From Entamoeba invadens IP1 (lineage: Eukaryota > Evosea > Mastigamoebida > Endamoebidae): 64,000 bases of DNA. The position numbers were made by a program, and so were the translations under genes. Where the stretch lies: positions 130,297 through 194,296 of the forward strand of contig NW_004440180.1 in assembly GCF_000330505.1 (NCBI RefSeq), read 5' to 3'. The notes under the pieces are model-generated. The model saw only the letters and a program-made list of their open reading frames with translations. It searched no databases and had not been told where the DNA came from. Positions 39,887 through 50,800 of the stretch are shown here, one piece after another (within the stretch, counting starts at the first letter, position 1; each line of letters starts with the position of its first letter).

Positions 39887-41317
39887 ATGAACACAGAGTT
39901 CAATAACAAAAAAGTATTGTTGGTGGGTGCTGGTGGTATTGGGTGCGAGATATTAAAGAATGTGTTATTAATGGGAATAGAGTATATTGAGGTGATCGAC
40001 TTGGACGTCATCGATTTTTCAAATTTGAACCGCCAGTTTTTGTTTAACAAGTCCCACATAGGACAGAGTAAAGCAAAAGTCGCTTCAGAGATCTCAAAGA
40101 GTCGGTACAACCCCCGTGCCACTGTCATCTCACATCACTGCGAAATTCAAAACAAGAAGTTCGACGTCTCCTTTTATAAGCGGTTCGACGTTGTGATCAA
40201 CGCACTTGATAATTTACAAGCTAGAAAGTACGTAAATCACATGTGCGTGTGTTCTGATGTCCCTTTGGTCGACGGTGGGACGTCTGCTTTCTTGGGACAA
40301 ACAACCCCAATTCTTCCCAAAGTCACGGAATGCTATGAATGTCAACCCAAAACCGCACCAAAGGGATACGCTGTGTGCACCATTCGAACAAATCCAAGTA
40401 GTGCCGTCCACTGTGTCTTTTGGGCGAAACAGCTCTTCCAGAAGTTGTTCAGTAAAAGTGACGAAGGGAATTACTTAAACGATTTTAACTTCGACAACAC
40501 CACTGAAAGGTGGCGCGCGGTCTTTGAGAAAGCATTTTATGAAGACATCAAAGTACTTCGCGAGAGTGAAGATCTCTGGAAATTGAAGAAGAAGCCTCTT
40601 TTGATGACTTACGATGAGATGTCGAAATGTGCAACAAAGGTGAATGAGAGCACATTAGCTGACTTAGTCTTCACATACAAAACGAAGTTTGACGAACTTG
40701 AAAGGCGAAAGGAGAAGTCTGGGGACTTTGAATATGAAAAGGACGACGAGATGATGGTCGACTTTGTCTCCTCATTAACAAACATCCGATGTTTTGTGTT
40801 CAACTTAAAGGCTATTTCGAAGTTCGAAGTGCAAGAGAAGGCGGGGAACATCATTCCAGCTATTGCGACGACAAACGCAATTATCTCGGGATTGATGGCG
40901 GTCGAAATGGCGAAGATACTGAGAAAACATAATGACGCATTGAGAATGGTCTACTTAGCTAAAACACCAATGAGAAACCATTTGCTCACATTCGAGAAGT
41001 GCACGGAACCTAATAAGAAGTGCTTTGTGTGCGGAAACGAGATTCTTCCATTGGAGATAGAGCTCGACACAAAATTGAAAGACATTATACAAAAAGTTAC
41101 AGAAGAGTGTTCACTAGAACATCCTACTGTTCTCACCGGGGAGAGACTTTTGTTTGAGTCTGATGAGGGGTTAGAAAAGGACGAAATTGAGTGCTATAAT
41201 ACAATCGCTGAAAAGACTTTAAAAGAGCTTAACATAGCTTTTGAAGACACTTTGCTGTTTAAAGACGACGTCAGGACTGTCGAGTTTGTTCTCAAAGAGG
41301 AGAACAGAAAGCATTGA
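39887..41317 (+). CDS. UBA2: SUMO-activating enzyme subunit UBA2 (SAE2)
   Basis: The 476-residue product is the catalytic half of the SUMO E1, which adenylates SUMO and transfers it to its own cysteine before UBC9. The adenylation motif is LLVGAGGIGCEILKN at 11-25, followed by DLDVIDFSNLNRQFLF (38-53). DNLQARKYVN is at 108-117. The catalytic cysteine is Cys164 in CTIRTNPSS, as in other UBA2 proteins. Zinc ligands are Cys149/Cys152 (CYEC) and a second pair in CFVC near residue 380. The C-terminal ubiquitin-fold domain is short. Usual UBA2 length is 600-640, so this is a compact version. It diverges from the VPS13-like gene with 290 bp between starts. Confidence 0.93.
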   Translation: MNTEFNNKKVLLVGAGGIGCEILKNVLLMGIEYIEVIDLDVIDFSNLNRQFLFNKSHIGQSKAKVASEISKSRYNPRATVISHHCEIQNKKFDVSFYKRFDVVINALDNLQARKYVNHMCVCSDVPLVDGGTSAFLGQTTPILPKVTECYECQPKTAPKGYAVCTIRTNPSSAVHCVFWAKQLFQKLFSKSDEGNYLNDFNFDNTTERWRAVFEKAFYEDIKVLRESEDLWKLKKKPLLMTYDEMSKCATKVNESTLADLVFTYKTKFDELERRKEKSGDFEYEKDDEMMVDFVSSLTNIRCFVFNLKAISKFEVQEKAGNIIPAIATTNAIISGLMAVEMAKILRKHNDALRMVYLAKTPMRNHLLTFEKCTEPNKKCFVCGNEILPLEIELDTKLKDIIQKVTEECSLEHPTVLTGERLLFESDEGLEKDEIECYNTIAEKTLKELNIAFEDTLLFKDDVRTVEFVLKEENRKH

Positions 41318-41451
41318 ATTGAATGAGTTTTATTTAACGAGTAAATTTTTTTTTTTGATATTTTTATTAGAGAAGAAATATTTTTTTTTATTTTTTTCTA
41401 TGAAATTTGAAATCTGGCTCTTATAAACATTAATAATAAAAAATTGTATTA

Positions 41452-41610
41452 ATTAACTATTAACTATTAACTATTAACTATTAACTATTAACTATTAACT
41501 ATTAACTATTAACTATTAACTATTAACTATTAACTATTAACTATTAACTATTAACTATTAACTATTAACTATTAACTATTAATTATTAACTATTAATTAT
41601 TAACTATTAA
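41452..41610. repeat. heptanucleotide tandem repeat (ATTAACT)n
   Basis: About 18 perfect copies of the 7 bp unit ATTAACT run from 41452 to about 41580, then a few copies with C-to-T changes (ATTAATT) to 41610. It lies between the UBA2 stop and the next gene. The copy number is likely to vary between strains. Confidence 0.95.
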
Positions 41611-41726
41611 ATAGATTCAAAATAGTTTATATATAAGAGTCTGAGTTAAAAGAACAGAAATGTAAATAAAAATGTTAATAACTTCAATAGTAGTATAGAA
41701 CACAAGGTCGAACTCCAAAAAATAGG

Positions 41727-43330
41727 TTGATGGACGAGAAGATGGAAATTCAGCCGAGTTACCACGTACTCCCAGGTAACGACGATATAGTCAAACGGAT
41801 TGGTGTACCAGTGAGTGTAGTGGTTAGGCCATTTTTATACGACGTCACTAATGTCTATATCCCCTTCTTGAAAATACCAAAGTGCCAACACTGCGCTGCG
41901 TACTTCTCCCCAGTCACACACTGGATCTGCCCACACACAAGATATTTCTGTCACGTTTGTCACAGCTTTGTGCCAGACCAACAAAATCGATTTATAGAAA
42001 AAGACCAAAGGAGAGAAAGGATCCCCGAGCTCGAGGAAAATACAGTGCAATACGTCTGCGGAGTCGATGAACGGGATTTTGTCTTTCGAAGAGTCGTCAT
42101 ATGCGATAACACTGTTTTGAGTTCTATTGGGCAATACATCAAAACGATCACAGAGCCGTTTCTTCTTGTTCTGTGTTCTGATCAAATATCCGTCATACAG
42201 AAGAACAAGAAGAGTTATTACGAGTTTGTCCTCTGCAACGTGGAATTGTCGTCTTATAGCCAACTTGAGAGTGAAGAGGAATCCATTGCATTTGAGAGTA
42301 AAAAAACGACTTTTTTACACCCAAGCAAAACACTGAAAATAGCGGAGTGGTGTCATTATTACACCTTTCCTGTTTTTAATAAGTACAATGGAAAGTACAT
42401 CTATAAACAAGCACTTTTATATGCGCTGAAAATGATTCAAAAATATGGAGTGGTCGACTGTTTCCACGGAGTTAATAGTCAATACTTCGACTTTGGTGAT
42501 ATCAAACAAATTTCCGAGTTCCAAAAGATCGGACATTATGCACAGAAGTATGGGATTATGATCAATAACTACTTCATAGGAAATGAGCTGAGGAAGTTGA
42601 ATATACCAATTGCTACCACTTTGGCTACACTGACAAATGGAAGCACTTTCTTTGCTAAGACATTCGACGAGAACTATCTCAAAAGTATTAAGAAGAACAT
42701 TGTGGGAGTACTCGGACATGTCAAATTAAGAACCCCTGATGGAATGGAAGTGTTGGGGGTCTTTGGCTCGTCGATTGGCGAGCGAGTCGATTGCGGCAAA
42801 ATTGGAGTTCTGACGGATGACGTGGCGTGTCTTTTTGAGTGCGCCCATTTCGATGAAGTCCTGAAGATCAAACACCAATTTCAGTGTGTTTTGACATACA
42901 CTGGACTCGATGGGAGGAAGTGTGTACGAGTCATGAATAGTGCTGTTTACGCAAGTGACACGTTGTCTGCGTGTTTGGATATCAACAACATCAATTTTGA
43001 TGTTGTTGTGGTGTCACTCCTCTCAAAACGTTTGTTTAAGTATTTTTATTGTAGTTATAGTACTTTATACTATTTGTTATTACACACAACTCATTGCAAG
43101 TCGGAAGGGAAGTCGAGCAAAGCAAAGACATCGAAATTGCAATACAACACATGGAAACAGAACTTCGTGCTATGTCATTCATATGTCAGCAACAAATTAT
43201 CGACATCATGCACAAGATATTCGCAAGTTTGAAATCAGAAAGTGGCGCAATGTTGGGCGTGATACTTTCTTATCTCACAAAAGGGCGCCCCGATGTCGTC
43301 TTTTCTTTCAAAGAAGGTAATGTACAGTAG
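41727..43330 (+). CDS. Sec23/Sec24-like COPII coat protein, reduced, spliced
   Basis: Exon 1 (41727-43029) and exon 2 (43101-43330) join across a 71 bp intron (43030-43100) that begins GTTTGT and ends AAG; 1533 nt encode 510 residues. Residues about 53-82 form a zinc finger of the Sec23/24 type (CQHC, then HWICPHTRYFCHVC). The rest has the order expected of a Sec24 trunk, beta-sandwich and helical region, but it is very divergent. The protein is shorter than Sec23 (about 770) or Sec24 (900+), and a gelsolin-like end is not evident. COPII coats form ER export vesicles. The AAG acceptor is unusual, but it is the only choice I found that continues into the helical region. An alternative is an unrelated CxxC protein. 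Confidence 0.5.
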
Positions 43331-43810
43331 ATCCCACATTTTCATAATTATTAATATTTTTATAGTTTAATTTTAATTAATCTGTTTTATAATAACAAAA
43401 TAGTTTTAAGAACTAATGTTTATAAGATTTGTTACACACAAAATCCATTTTTGACATTAGACATGTTTATATTTGGAGAATGGCTATAACAATAAAGACG
43501 ATGTTTTATATCCAAAACACAAAGTTATTTTTACTTTTACGAAATAACCAAAAAGTCTAACAAATGTTGAATATAATTTGATGTTGTTTTTGTTCAATTT
43601 ATTAATTTTAAAAATTTTCTTCAATTATTAATTCATGTTATTACCAACAATTTGTTAACATTTAAATGTCAATTTAAATTTTGGATTCAAATGCTATAAA
43701 ACATTTTAACTAAGTTCTTGTTTAATTTATTAACGACAATGTTAATAATAAGTACATTTAATTTGTAAAAATAACAACGAAAATATTATTTTAAGTACAT
43801 GATCAATTTG
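43331..43810. other. AT-rich spacer between convergent genes
   Basis: 480 bp without a recognisable gene or repeat; TTATTAAT-like stretches only. Confidence 0.45.
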
Positions 43811-44401
43811 CTACACGAAAAAGAGAGACATAAGTTCCAAATCTTGTTTTGGCAATGTAATGACATCTTTTCTTTGTAGTCCTTTCATTCTTAATGTTAT
43901 TGCTTTGTTTATTCTTTCCCCTTTCTTCTCAATATCATCTTTTTTCATGTTGATGCCATCAAAAGACAACTCCACAACAGACGCTCGTGAATTTCTCTTC
44001 CCCATAAAACACTTTTTTAGTAAAGTAATGGGTTCAATGAGTTCAATCAATTTATGTATGGACTCTGAGATCCGATTAATTTCAAGTCGTCTTGATGCCG
44101 TTCCTTCAGTCACTCCAAGAGTCATGTCGTTAAAGTACATCTTCTCCAGAAGTGAATTTAATTCACTTCCAAATTCAATGTTTCTTTCTGGACTTTTTAA
44201 ACGAATGACTCTAAAATAACTCAATGCTATAACACTCTTCTTTTGAGGGACTTCTAACACAACATCATACTCTTGATTGAGAATGGTCAAAAAGACCGCC
44301 TCTTGTTGGGCCTGGTAATTTCTTACTTGGAAAAAGCTGTATGGGTTCTCCTTGTCTTCTTCATGGCAATGCTTTTTGGAAAGAGCGCGATTGATTGACA
44401 T
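43811..44401 (-). CDS. unknown 196-residue protein
   Basis: An open frame from ATG at 44399-44401 to a stop at 43811 encodes a soluble, Lys/Glu-rich protein with no signal peptide or transmembrane helix. The middle (about 75-135) is predicted helical from its Leu/Ile/Glu pattern. No family or motif was recognised. Codon use resembles that of neighbouring genes, which supports it being expressed. It stands alone: the next gene on the right is 3.4 kb away. Confidence 0.6.
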   Translation of the reverse strand: MSINRALSKKHCHEEDKENPYSFFQVRNYQAQQEAVFLTILNQEYDVVLEVPQKKSVIALSYFRVIRLKSPERNIEFGSELNSLLEKMYFNDMTLGVTEGTASRRLEINRISESIHKLIELIEPITLLKKCFMGKRNSRASVVELSFDGINMKKDDIEKKGERINKAITLRMKGLQRKDVITLPKQDLELMSLFFV

Positions 44402-45732
44402 CTGTTTTTTATATTTTTTAGTCGACGATGTTCTTAAATAGTTTAAAAAATATTTCTTCTTTCCACAGTTTTGACCTTTTTATATTGATATATTTGCGAG
44501 AAATGTAGTCCCTTTTCGGTGGGTTTTGCTAAATCCTTGTTGTGTTGAAAAAAACAATTAAATTGTCAATGTGGGGTATTTTTAATATTTTCTTCGTAAA
44601 TAAGTATTTTGCATTTTTGATGTCATTGGTTTAGTGTTTTTGTTGTTCGTAAAAATGATTGTTCCAAACTAAGGTTTAGAATAAAAATGATTACTATTAG
44701 GTATTTTAATATAAACTAATATTATATGTGACATTTTATCACATTATGTATGATGATAAGAGGTGGTTAAGCAAACACAGAAAGGTGAAGGAGTTGGTTG
44801 TTATTCACAATTTTAGTGGCATTGATATCATTAAAACATATATCACATTTTGATTGAATAATTTTTCATTTTTGGTAATAATAATGTATATTTGCCAATA
44901 TACATCTTTTTGAAATAACTTTTGAAATGTGTTTGGTTGTAAATGTTTTCCAATTTTGCCATTAAAAACCAGTAACTGACGGGTTTCATCTATTTTTCAA
45001 ATTTAATTTAAACTTTTTTAATGTTTTTCAAATAACAATTCAATTTTAATCACAGACTTTAAATACACCATTATTCTTCAAAATATATGTCTTTGTTTAC
45101 AAAAGAAAAACTATAAAATATCACAAATAAATTAAAGTTTAATTACTTTTCATTATAATAAAAAGCCAACATGATAAAAAATTTTACATTAATGCATTTT
45201 TGAAGAGAGAAATGACATATTATAGAAAAAATTAATAAAATATAACAAAAATAACAAAAAATTGGTTAAAATCATTTATTGAAGATTGTTTTACCCAAAA
45301 TGTTACTAAAAAACAAATCGTTAATACGAATGAAAATTATTTATTTATTAAATAAATATTGAAAAGAAAATGGAATAAAAATTTTAAGAAATTGAAACTT
45401 TTATTCCAATATCAATTTAAAAATTAAAGTTGGAAACTATAAGAATTTATAAAGTAGAGTGTTCAAATTTATAATCAATTATGAATGAACATTTTGTTTT
45501 ATATTTTACTATAAAAACATTTATAAAAAAGGGATTATTGATATAAATTCTTAACTTTTGATTTATCTTCAAAATTTTGGACACTTTAATTAAAATTGAT
45601 GATTATAAAAAAACAGTAATGATATTTTATTAGTGTTATTTTTTTTAATTAAGAATAATTACAAATTAAAAACATGATCTATTTTCATTGTTTTATCCAG
45701 ACTTTATTTTTTTATTTGAATTATAAACTTTA
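44402..45732. other. long AT-rich region with no gene
   Basis: 1.3 kb of low-complexity A/T. The first 100 bp should hold the promoter of the minus-strand unknown gene. I found no open frame, RNA or element with definable ends. Confidence 0.5.
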
Positions 45733-45973
45733 TACAGTAAAGGAAATATGGGGATGCTCGAAAAAGGAGGATGCTCGTAACTATTGGTTAATTTCAATTG
45801 AAAATAATAAAATTACTATTATTTTTAATATAAATTATTAATCAAAAAATTAATAAAATGAAAAAACCTAAATAGATTTATATTAGTTATTTATTATTAA
45901 TAATATTAAATTAATTAATATTTAGATTGGCATCCCACTTTTTCTCAGCATCTGACTTTTTATCTTGACTGTA
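45733..45973. mobile_element. putative Tc1/mariner-type MITE (about 240 bp)
   Basis: The left end reads TACAGTAAAGG and the right end, reverse-complemented, TACAGTCAAGA. Both continue with the words GATGCT and GGATGC at matching offsets, so imperfect inverted repeats reach about 45 bp. A terminal TA followed by CAGT is the usual boundary of Tc1/mariner and pogo elements, with TA as the target duplication. The interior is A/T-only and noncoding. Conservation of the ends is moderate, so this is probably an old copy. Confidence 0.5.
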
Positions 45974-46457
45974 ATGGTAAAAAACTTTTATTTTCAATGA
46001 CATGATATTCGTTTTAAAATTGATAAATATTACAATTGTTGTTTATAAATTCACACTTTAAATTAATTGGGTATTATAATAGTTTTTAGCTATAAAACCA
46101 ATTGAATAAATTTCAGTTCTTTTTTTTGTTATTACAATCAAAATAACAGATAATGTTATTAATATTGACAAGTTTCAAAAAAGATGATACATTACAATAA
46201 AAAAGTGAACGTATACTTTTATCCAATGTCTTAAAGTAAAATACATTTACAAAAATAATAAAATTGATTTAAAAAGTTGTAACTTTTCAAAAATACAAAG
46301 TGTGGTTAAGAAGATTATGAAAATGTTCATTTTGAAGAAATAAAAGATATATTAATAATTAATAATTATATTTTCTAACAATTGATTATATAATATAGAT
46401 AACATTGAAAAATAACAAGATATAATTGATGAACAATAACAAAGTATATAAAAATGT

Positions 46458-46486
46458 GGGGCAGACCTTTCCCACCCTCACCCCGT
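46458..46486 (+). repeat. left TIR of the Mutator-type MITE
   Basis: 29 bp, identical in inverted orientation to 46861-46889. Confidence 0.92.
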
Positions 46487-46663
46487 CTAAATATAGAATT
46501 AATTTACTATATTTTATAATTTTTTAATTATAATTATAGTAAATGGGCGTTTTGGATAATATTAGGTCTGGTTCCTGAATTCAGGAAATGCCGAAAATTC
46601 ACCTTGATTTAGTGGAAACCGAGTGAGACGGAGCATTGAAAAGAAGGCTCTAAAGGCCGCACT

Positions 46664-46806
46664 CAAACAGTCTGTTTGTGCACCGTTTCACCCACTTTCC
46701 AAGTCCTCCCTTGGCGCGGATCCCCCCCGCAAGCGGGGGTACCACATCCGCGTCCACACAGTACGGAAAAGGAAAGTGGGTGACATGGGGACGCACAAAC
46801 AGTGGC
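46664..46806. repeat. long imperfect foldback inside the Mutator-type MITE
   Basis: The centre is CCCCCGC-AA-GCGGGGG at 46724-46739. Further out, TCACCCACTTTCC (from about 46688) pairs with GGAAAGTGGGTGA on the right side, and CTGTTTGTGC with GCACAAACAG near the outer edges. The pairing is interrupted by several bulges. The RNA or single strand would form a hairpin of about 140 nt. Confidence 0.75.
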
Positions 46807-46860
46807 TGAAAAGTGGATTCCCTTCAAAAAACACTCGCGGCAAATATTTTATTTTGGTAA

Positions 46861-46889
46861 ACGGGGTGAGGGTGGGAAAGGTCTGCCCC
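46861..46889 (-). repeat. right TIR of the Mutator-type MITE
   Basis: 29 bp, identical in inverted orientation to 46458-46486. Confidence 0.92.
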
Positions 46890-46898
46890 TAAAAATGT

Positions 46899-47821
46899 TT
46901 GTTTTTAAAAGCCAACAATTTGTTGTTGTACAAAATTTCATATGGTTTTAAAAATCATATTGGTAGAATATGTTTATATAAACAATACGTAATAAAAATA
47001 TTACCAACTTTATCGTCATAATGTTATACATTTTATTTTTTTCCCTATCATGGTTAACAATTAAAACAACAAAATGTAACATTAATACACTCTGTCTTTT
47101 AACGTTATCTGGTATATTTTGGACCATAAAGATTAAAATGTTTTGGGAAGCCTTCATAAAAAACCATCTTAATTGTTTCGGGTTTTTTCACGTTTTTCCC
47201 AATGCCCGATGTTTAGACAAAATTAAAGCTATATGTCCACCAGATAACGTTCAACGACTGACTCTATAAGTAAATTACAAACAATAATTCTTTAAAGTTC
47301 AACAAAATATTCAATAGATAATATCAAAACTACAATGTATTATTGTGTTTTTTTATGGTTAACAACTTAAAAATAGATACTCAAACAATTTAAATGGTTT
47401 TATTTGGTATTCTTTTTGTACTTCTTTTTTAAGGCGAAGAGGAAAAATAACATCTTATTTAAAAGAAAGAAGTACAAAAAGAATATTATAATCACAATAA
47501 AACTTATTTATTATTCAAATTTATAATGACTTATAAATATTGAATTTTTAAATCAATTAAATGAGTTAAATTAATTCAATAAAATTAAATGTTTTATAAC
47601 TGAAAGGAGTGAATTCAAATTGTTTTTGAGGAATTAAAAATTAGATCCAGTTCAAAAAACTTCAAAATTATTTAATATTACAATTAAATTAAAAACCCAT
47701 TATTTTACTTGTGATTTCTCTATTTTTATGAATAAATACATTTATTTAAAGCAAACAGAATTCGATAATTGTCGAAAAACAACCAAAAAAGCACAAAACA
47801 AAAAACTTTGAAATTATTGGA
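46899..47821. other. AT-rich region upstream of the giant gene, with one hairpin
   Basis: No gene is supported. A perfect 19 bp inverted repeat, 47409-47427 and 47466-47484 (ATTCTTTTTGTACTTCTTT and its complement), encloses a 38 bp loop. A slightly higher-complexity patch at 47020-47270 has short frames on both strands that I could not assign. Confidence 0.5.
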
Positions 47822-50800
47822 ATGGCGCAAATTGCATTGAATAAATATAAAGAAGCGGGTTGNNNNNNNNNNNNNNNNNNNNNNNNNNNNNNNNNNNNNN
47901 NNNNNNNNNNNNNNNNNNNNNNNNNNNNNNNNNNNNNNNNNNNNNNNNNNNNNNNNNNNNNNAAAAGGAAGGAAAGGGCGACGTCGCAATACAACAAGGC
48001 GCTCATTACAAAGCGACAGTACTGATGACAAATGCCAAAACACGATATGAAGTACTTCAAGATGCCATTAAGAAGTCCAATTGGAAACAATACGAGAGTG
48101 CAATAAAAATTGTTTCAAGTTGTTTTACCACATTTTTGGTGAAAGACACACAAACAAACTGCTTGAGCATTAAAGACCAAATAATATCTGAAAAGCCGGA
48201 CTTCAAGAATTTTATTGAGTTCTATATCAACACCAATCACTCTGAAGTTATAGAAAACATCAAAAAGGAGGAAGCGTTTTTAAATGAAGAAAAGAAAGTC
48301 ATAGCCGATTTCCACAAGATCAAAGTGGCGACTTCTGTCGAACAAATTGTGAAAGACATTTCAGTGTTAAAACAAATATATGAAAAGAACAAAGAGCAAT
48401 ACGAAAAGAGGGGAATTAGTCATGCAAAGGATTTTTCAGATGCCGAGGAAAAAGTGCAGAAAATCGTTTTAGAAAATGTCTTCAAAGTACAGTTCTTCAC
48501 GCTCAAAATGTTACTTTTCGAGCAAGAAAAGGAGATCAAAGAAAATAGTATAAAGCGAGAAGAAACGTTCAACAAAATTGAGACAAAGATGAATGAAGTT
48601 GTTGTGAAGTCACAGCCCAATTCGACATTTTTGAATTTAAAAGAACAGATGACGAAGTACAAGCCCGAGACCGGAGCTGTATACGAACTTTATGATAAAG
48701 TCCTTGAGATGAAGAATGTACAAATAGTCGAAAAGAAAGTGCCACAAGTTCAACCCAAAGTGGAGGTAAAAAGTGCAGTAATAAAAAATGAAGTCAAAGG
48801 AATGATACCCATCATTCAAAGTGGTGAATATGATATTTCAAAAATAGCGAGGGCAATTGCAGTAATACTTGAGAAAAATAGATTTCCAGAATTGGTCAAA
48901 ACAATCGAGAAAAGTAAGACGGCTAAGACATTCACTGTTGCAACAACTGAAACATATTTTAATGTGATGAAATTGATATCTGTCCCAACTGACGCCGATC
49001 CAAATTTCTGTGCATTAGAACTTAAAGATGGTATATCAAAGATTAAACCGGAGTTCGCAAAGTACTTTACTTTTCTTGATACCTTCAATTTTTATGAAGA
49101 ATTTAATGGGTCTATGTACTTCACAGAAGCCAAAGAAGTTGAAGAAGGGTTGAAGCAGTGTAAGAAACTCTGTTTAGAAGCAAAGGACTTTACCACATGT
49201 TTTGAGAGAGTGAATGTGTATAACAAAAAGATTGAAGAAGACAATGGGAGGATGTCAAAATTCAATTTACTTATTGACAACAGCGAAATAGTGTTAAAAT
49301 TAAAGACTTTGTTTTTAGAAGAGTTTTGCTTGCACCTTCCATCGAACGCGTTTAGTGTGTTTGCGGCTGCCGTTCAGAAAAAGGATATGATGGAGGTGTA
49401 TAAAATATCAAAAGACGTTGATATGGTAATTAACAAACCCTGGGTACGTGGATACAAACAGACGGCGTGGTCTATTAGAAACGATATAATCCAACACAAG
49501 AGAGAAAGTAAAAACTTTTTTGACCACGTCGAGGAGATTCGAATGAAGTCGAAGAAGTGTCTTGGGTTTTGTGCAATGCCGATGAGTGAGATGGTGAATC
49601 AGAAAATGCGGATTGAAAATGAAGATATTGATGTAAATGAAAAGGTACCGGACTTTACTAAAATGGTGAAGGACCAGATAAAAGTTGATGGTGTTGAAGA
49701 GAAGACAAAATTTGAAATGAGCGTGAGAAGCACAGGAAAGAAATGGATTGGTAAAGAGAGTCTGACAGAATACATCAAATTGGTCCAACTCTTTGACAAA
49801 AGTTGGACATCAAGAAACAATTTGGTGACTATGAAAAGCACTGTCATGACATTTAAAAATGAAGTTAAGAGTAAAGTTGAATATTTGGAAGAGGTGGATA
49901 GGCTATTTGAAGCCGAGCAAATGAGTGACTTACTCCAGAAAGTGTTTGATATGAATGTCATACACAAATTACTTGACAAAGTCAAAATGGTGAAGACGAA
50001 GAAAATGAATATTGAAATTGCTATTCGGAATGGACAAATCCTCACCGTTTCAAAATCAAATGACGAAGTTAAACAACTTCTTCAACAAGTTGTTGTATCA
50101 GAAAAATCACTTGAAAATTTTAGAACTGAATTTTTGAGGTATTGCCCTCTTTATGAAAATATATACCAAACACTGAGCGAAAGTGACATTCAGAAAATAT
50201 CAAATGACATTGAGAATGAAAAGGAAGTGAAGAAAATAACAAACGATGTGCAAATGTGTATCAGAAATGTTAGAACTTCCGTTGATTTGAAATTTTTGAA
50301 GGAGACTTTAGACCAAATCAAATCCATTGAACACGACCACAGAGAATTACTCTCAAGATTTAAAATCAACTTTGCGAAAGAGCTTGAAATGACTCAAGAA
50401 AAGATAGAAATGATATTCATGCAGAAAGCGGTTCAAACTATTCAACAAAACATGAGAGAAATGTACTTAATAGAGAACAACAAGAACCACGTAGATGCGC
50501 AAAAGCCATTTGTGTGTTTAGAATATGTCAAGAAAATGTTGTTACAAAATTTGTCATTTAGTGTTGTGCCTACAAAGGAAGACGAAGTGATATTTAAGTT
50601 ATATAACGTCTTAGACAAAATGATGAAAATGGATGTCTGTGATATACCGAAGGCCATACAAAGAAATTACGAGAAATTTATTGTTGATAATTCCGCACTA
50701 TTTGATGTGTTTGAGAAGTATGAAATGTACAGAGATGCCTACAACGAAGCGTTAGAAAAGTTCGACACCAAAGTTATTACTAAAGAAAATGTTGTTGAAA

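Larger units (their letters stand above)
46458..46889. mobile_element. Mutator-type MITE (432 bp) with perfect 29 bp TIRs and 9 bp target-site duplication
   Basis: Positions 46458-46486 (starting GGGGCAGACC) are the exact reverse complement of 46861-46889. Immediately outside lies a perfect direct repeat TAAAAATGT at 46449-46457 and 46890-46898, a 9 bp target duplication. Nine-base duplications with TIRs starting in G runs are typical of Mutator-like elements, which are known in Entamoeba. The interior is strikingly GC-rich compared with the surrounding DNA. It has no credible coding capacity: the 89-codon open frame at 46623-46892 runs into the TIR and is an artefact. Perfect ends imply recent movement or active maintenance. 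Confidence 0.88.

Noticed and set aside
41452..41610. Heptamer array as a telomere or CRISPR
   Set aside because: It is internal, has no spacers and is AT-only without G-rich telomere character.
46623..46892. 89-codon open frame inside the MITE
   Set aside because: It runs through the right TIR and ends in it; the frame is a by-product of GC-rich inverted repeats.
47021..47269. Plus-strand 82-codon frame near 47.1 kb
   Set aside because: The opposite strand is also open, composition is low-complexity and no motif is visible.
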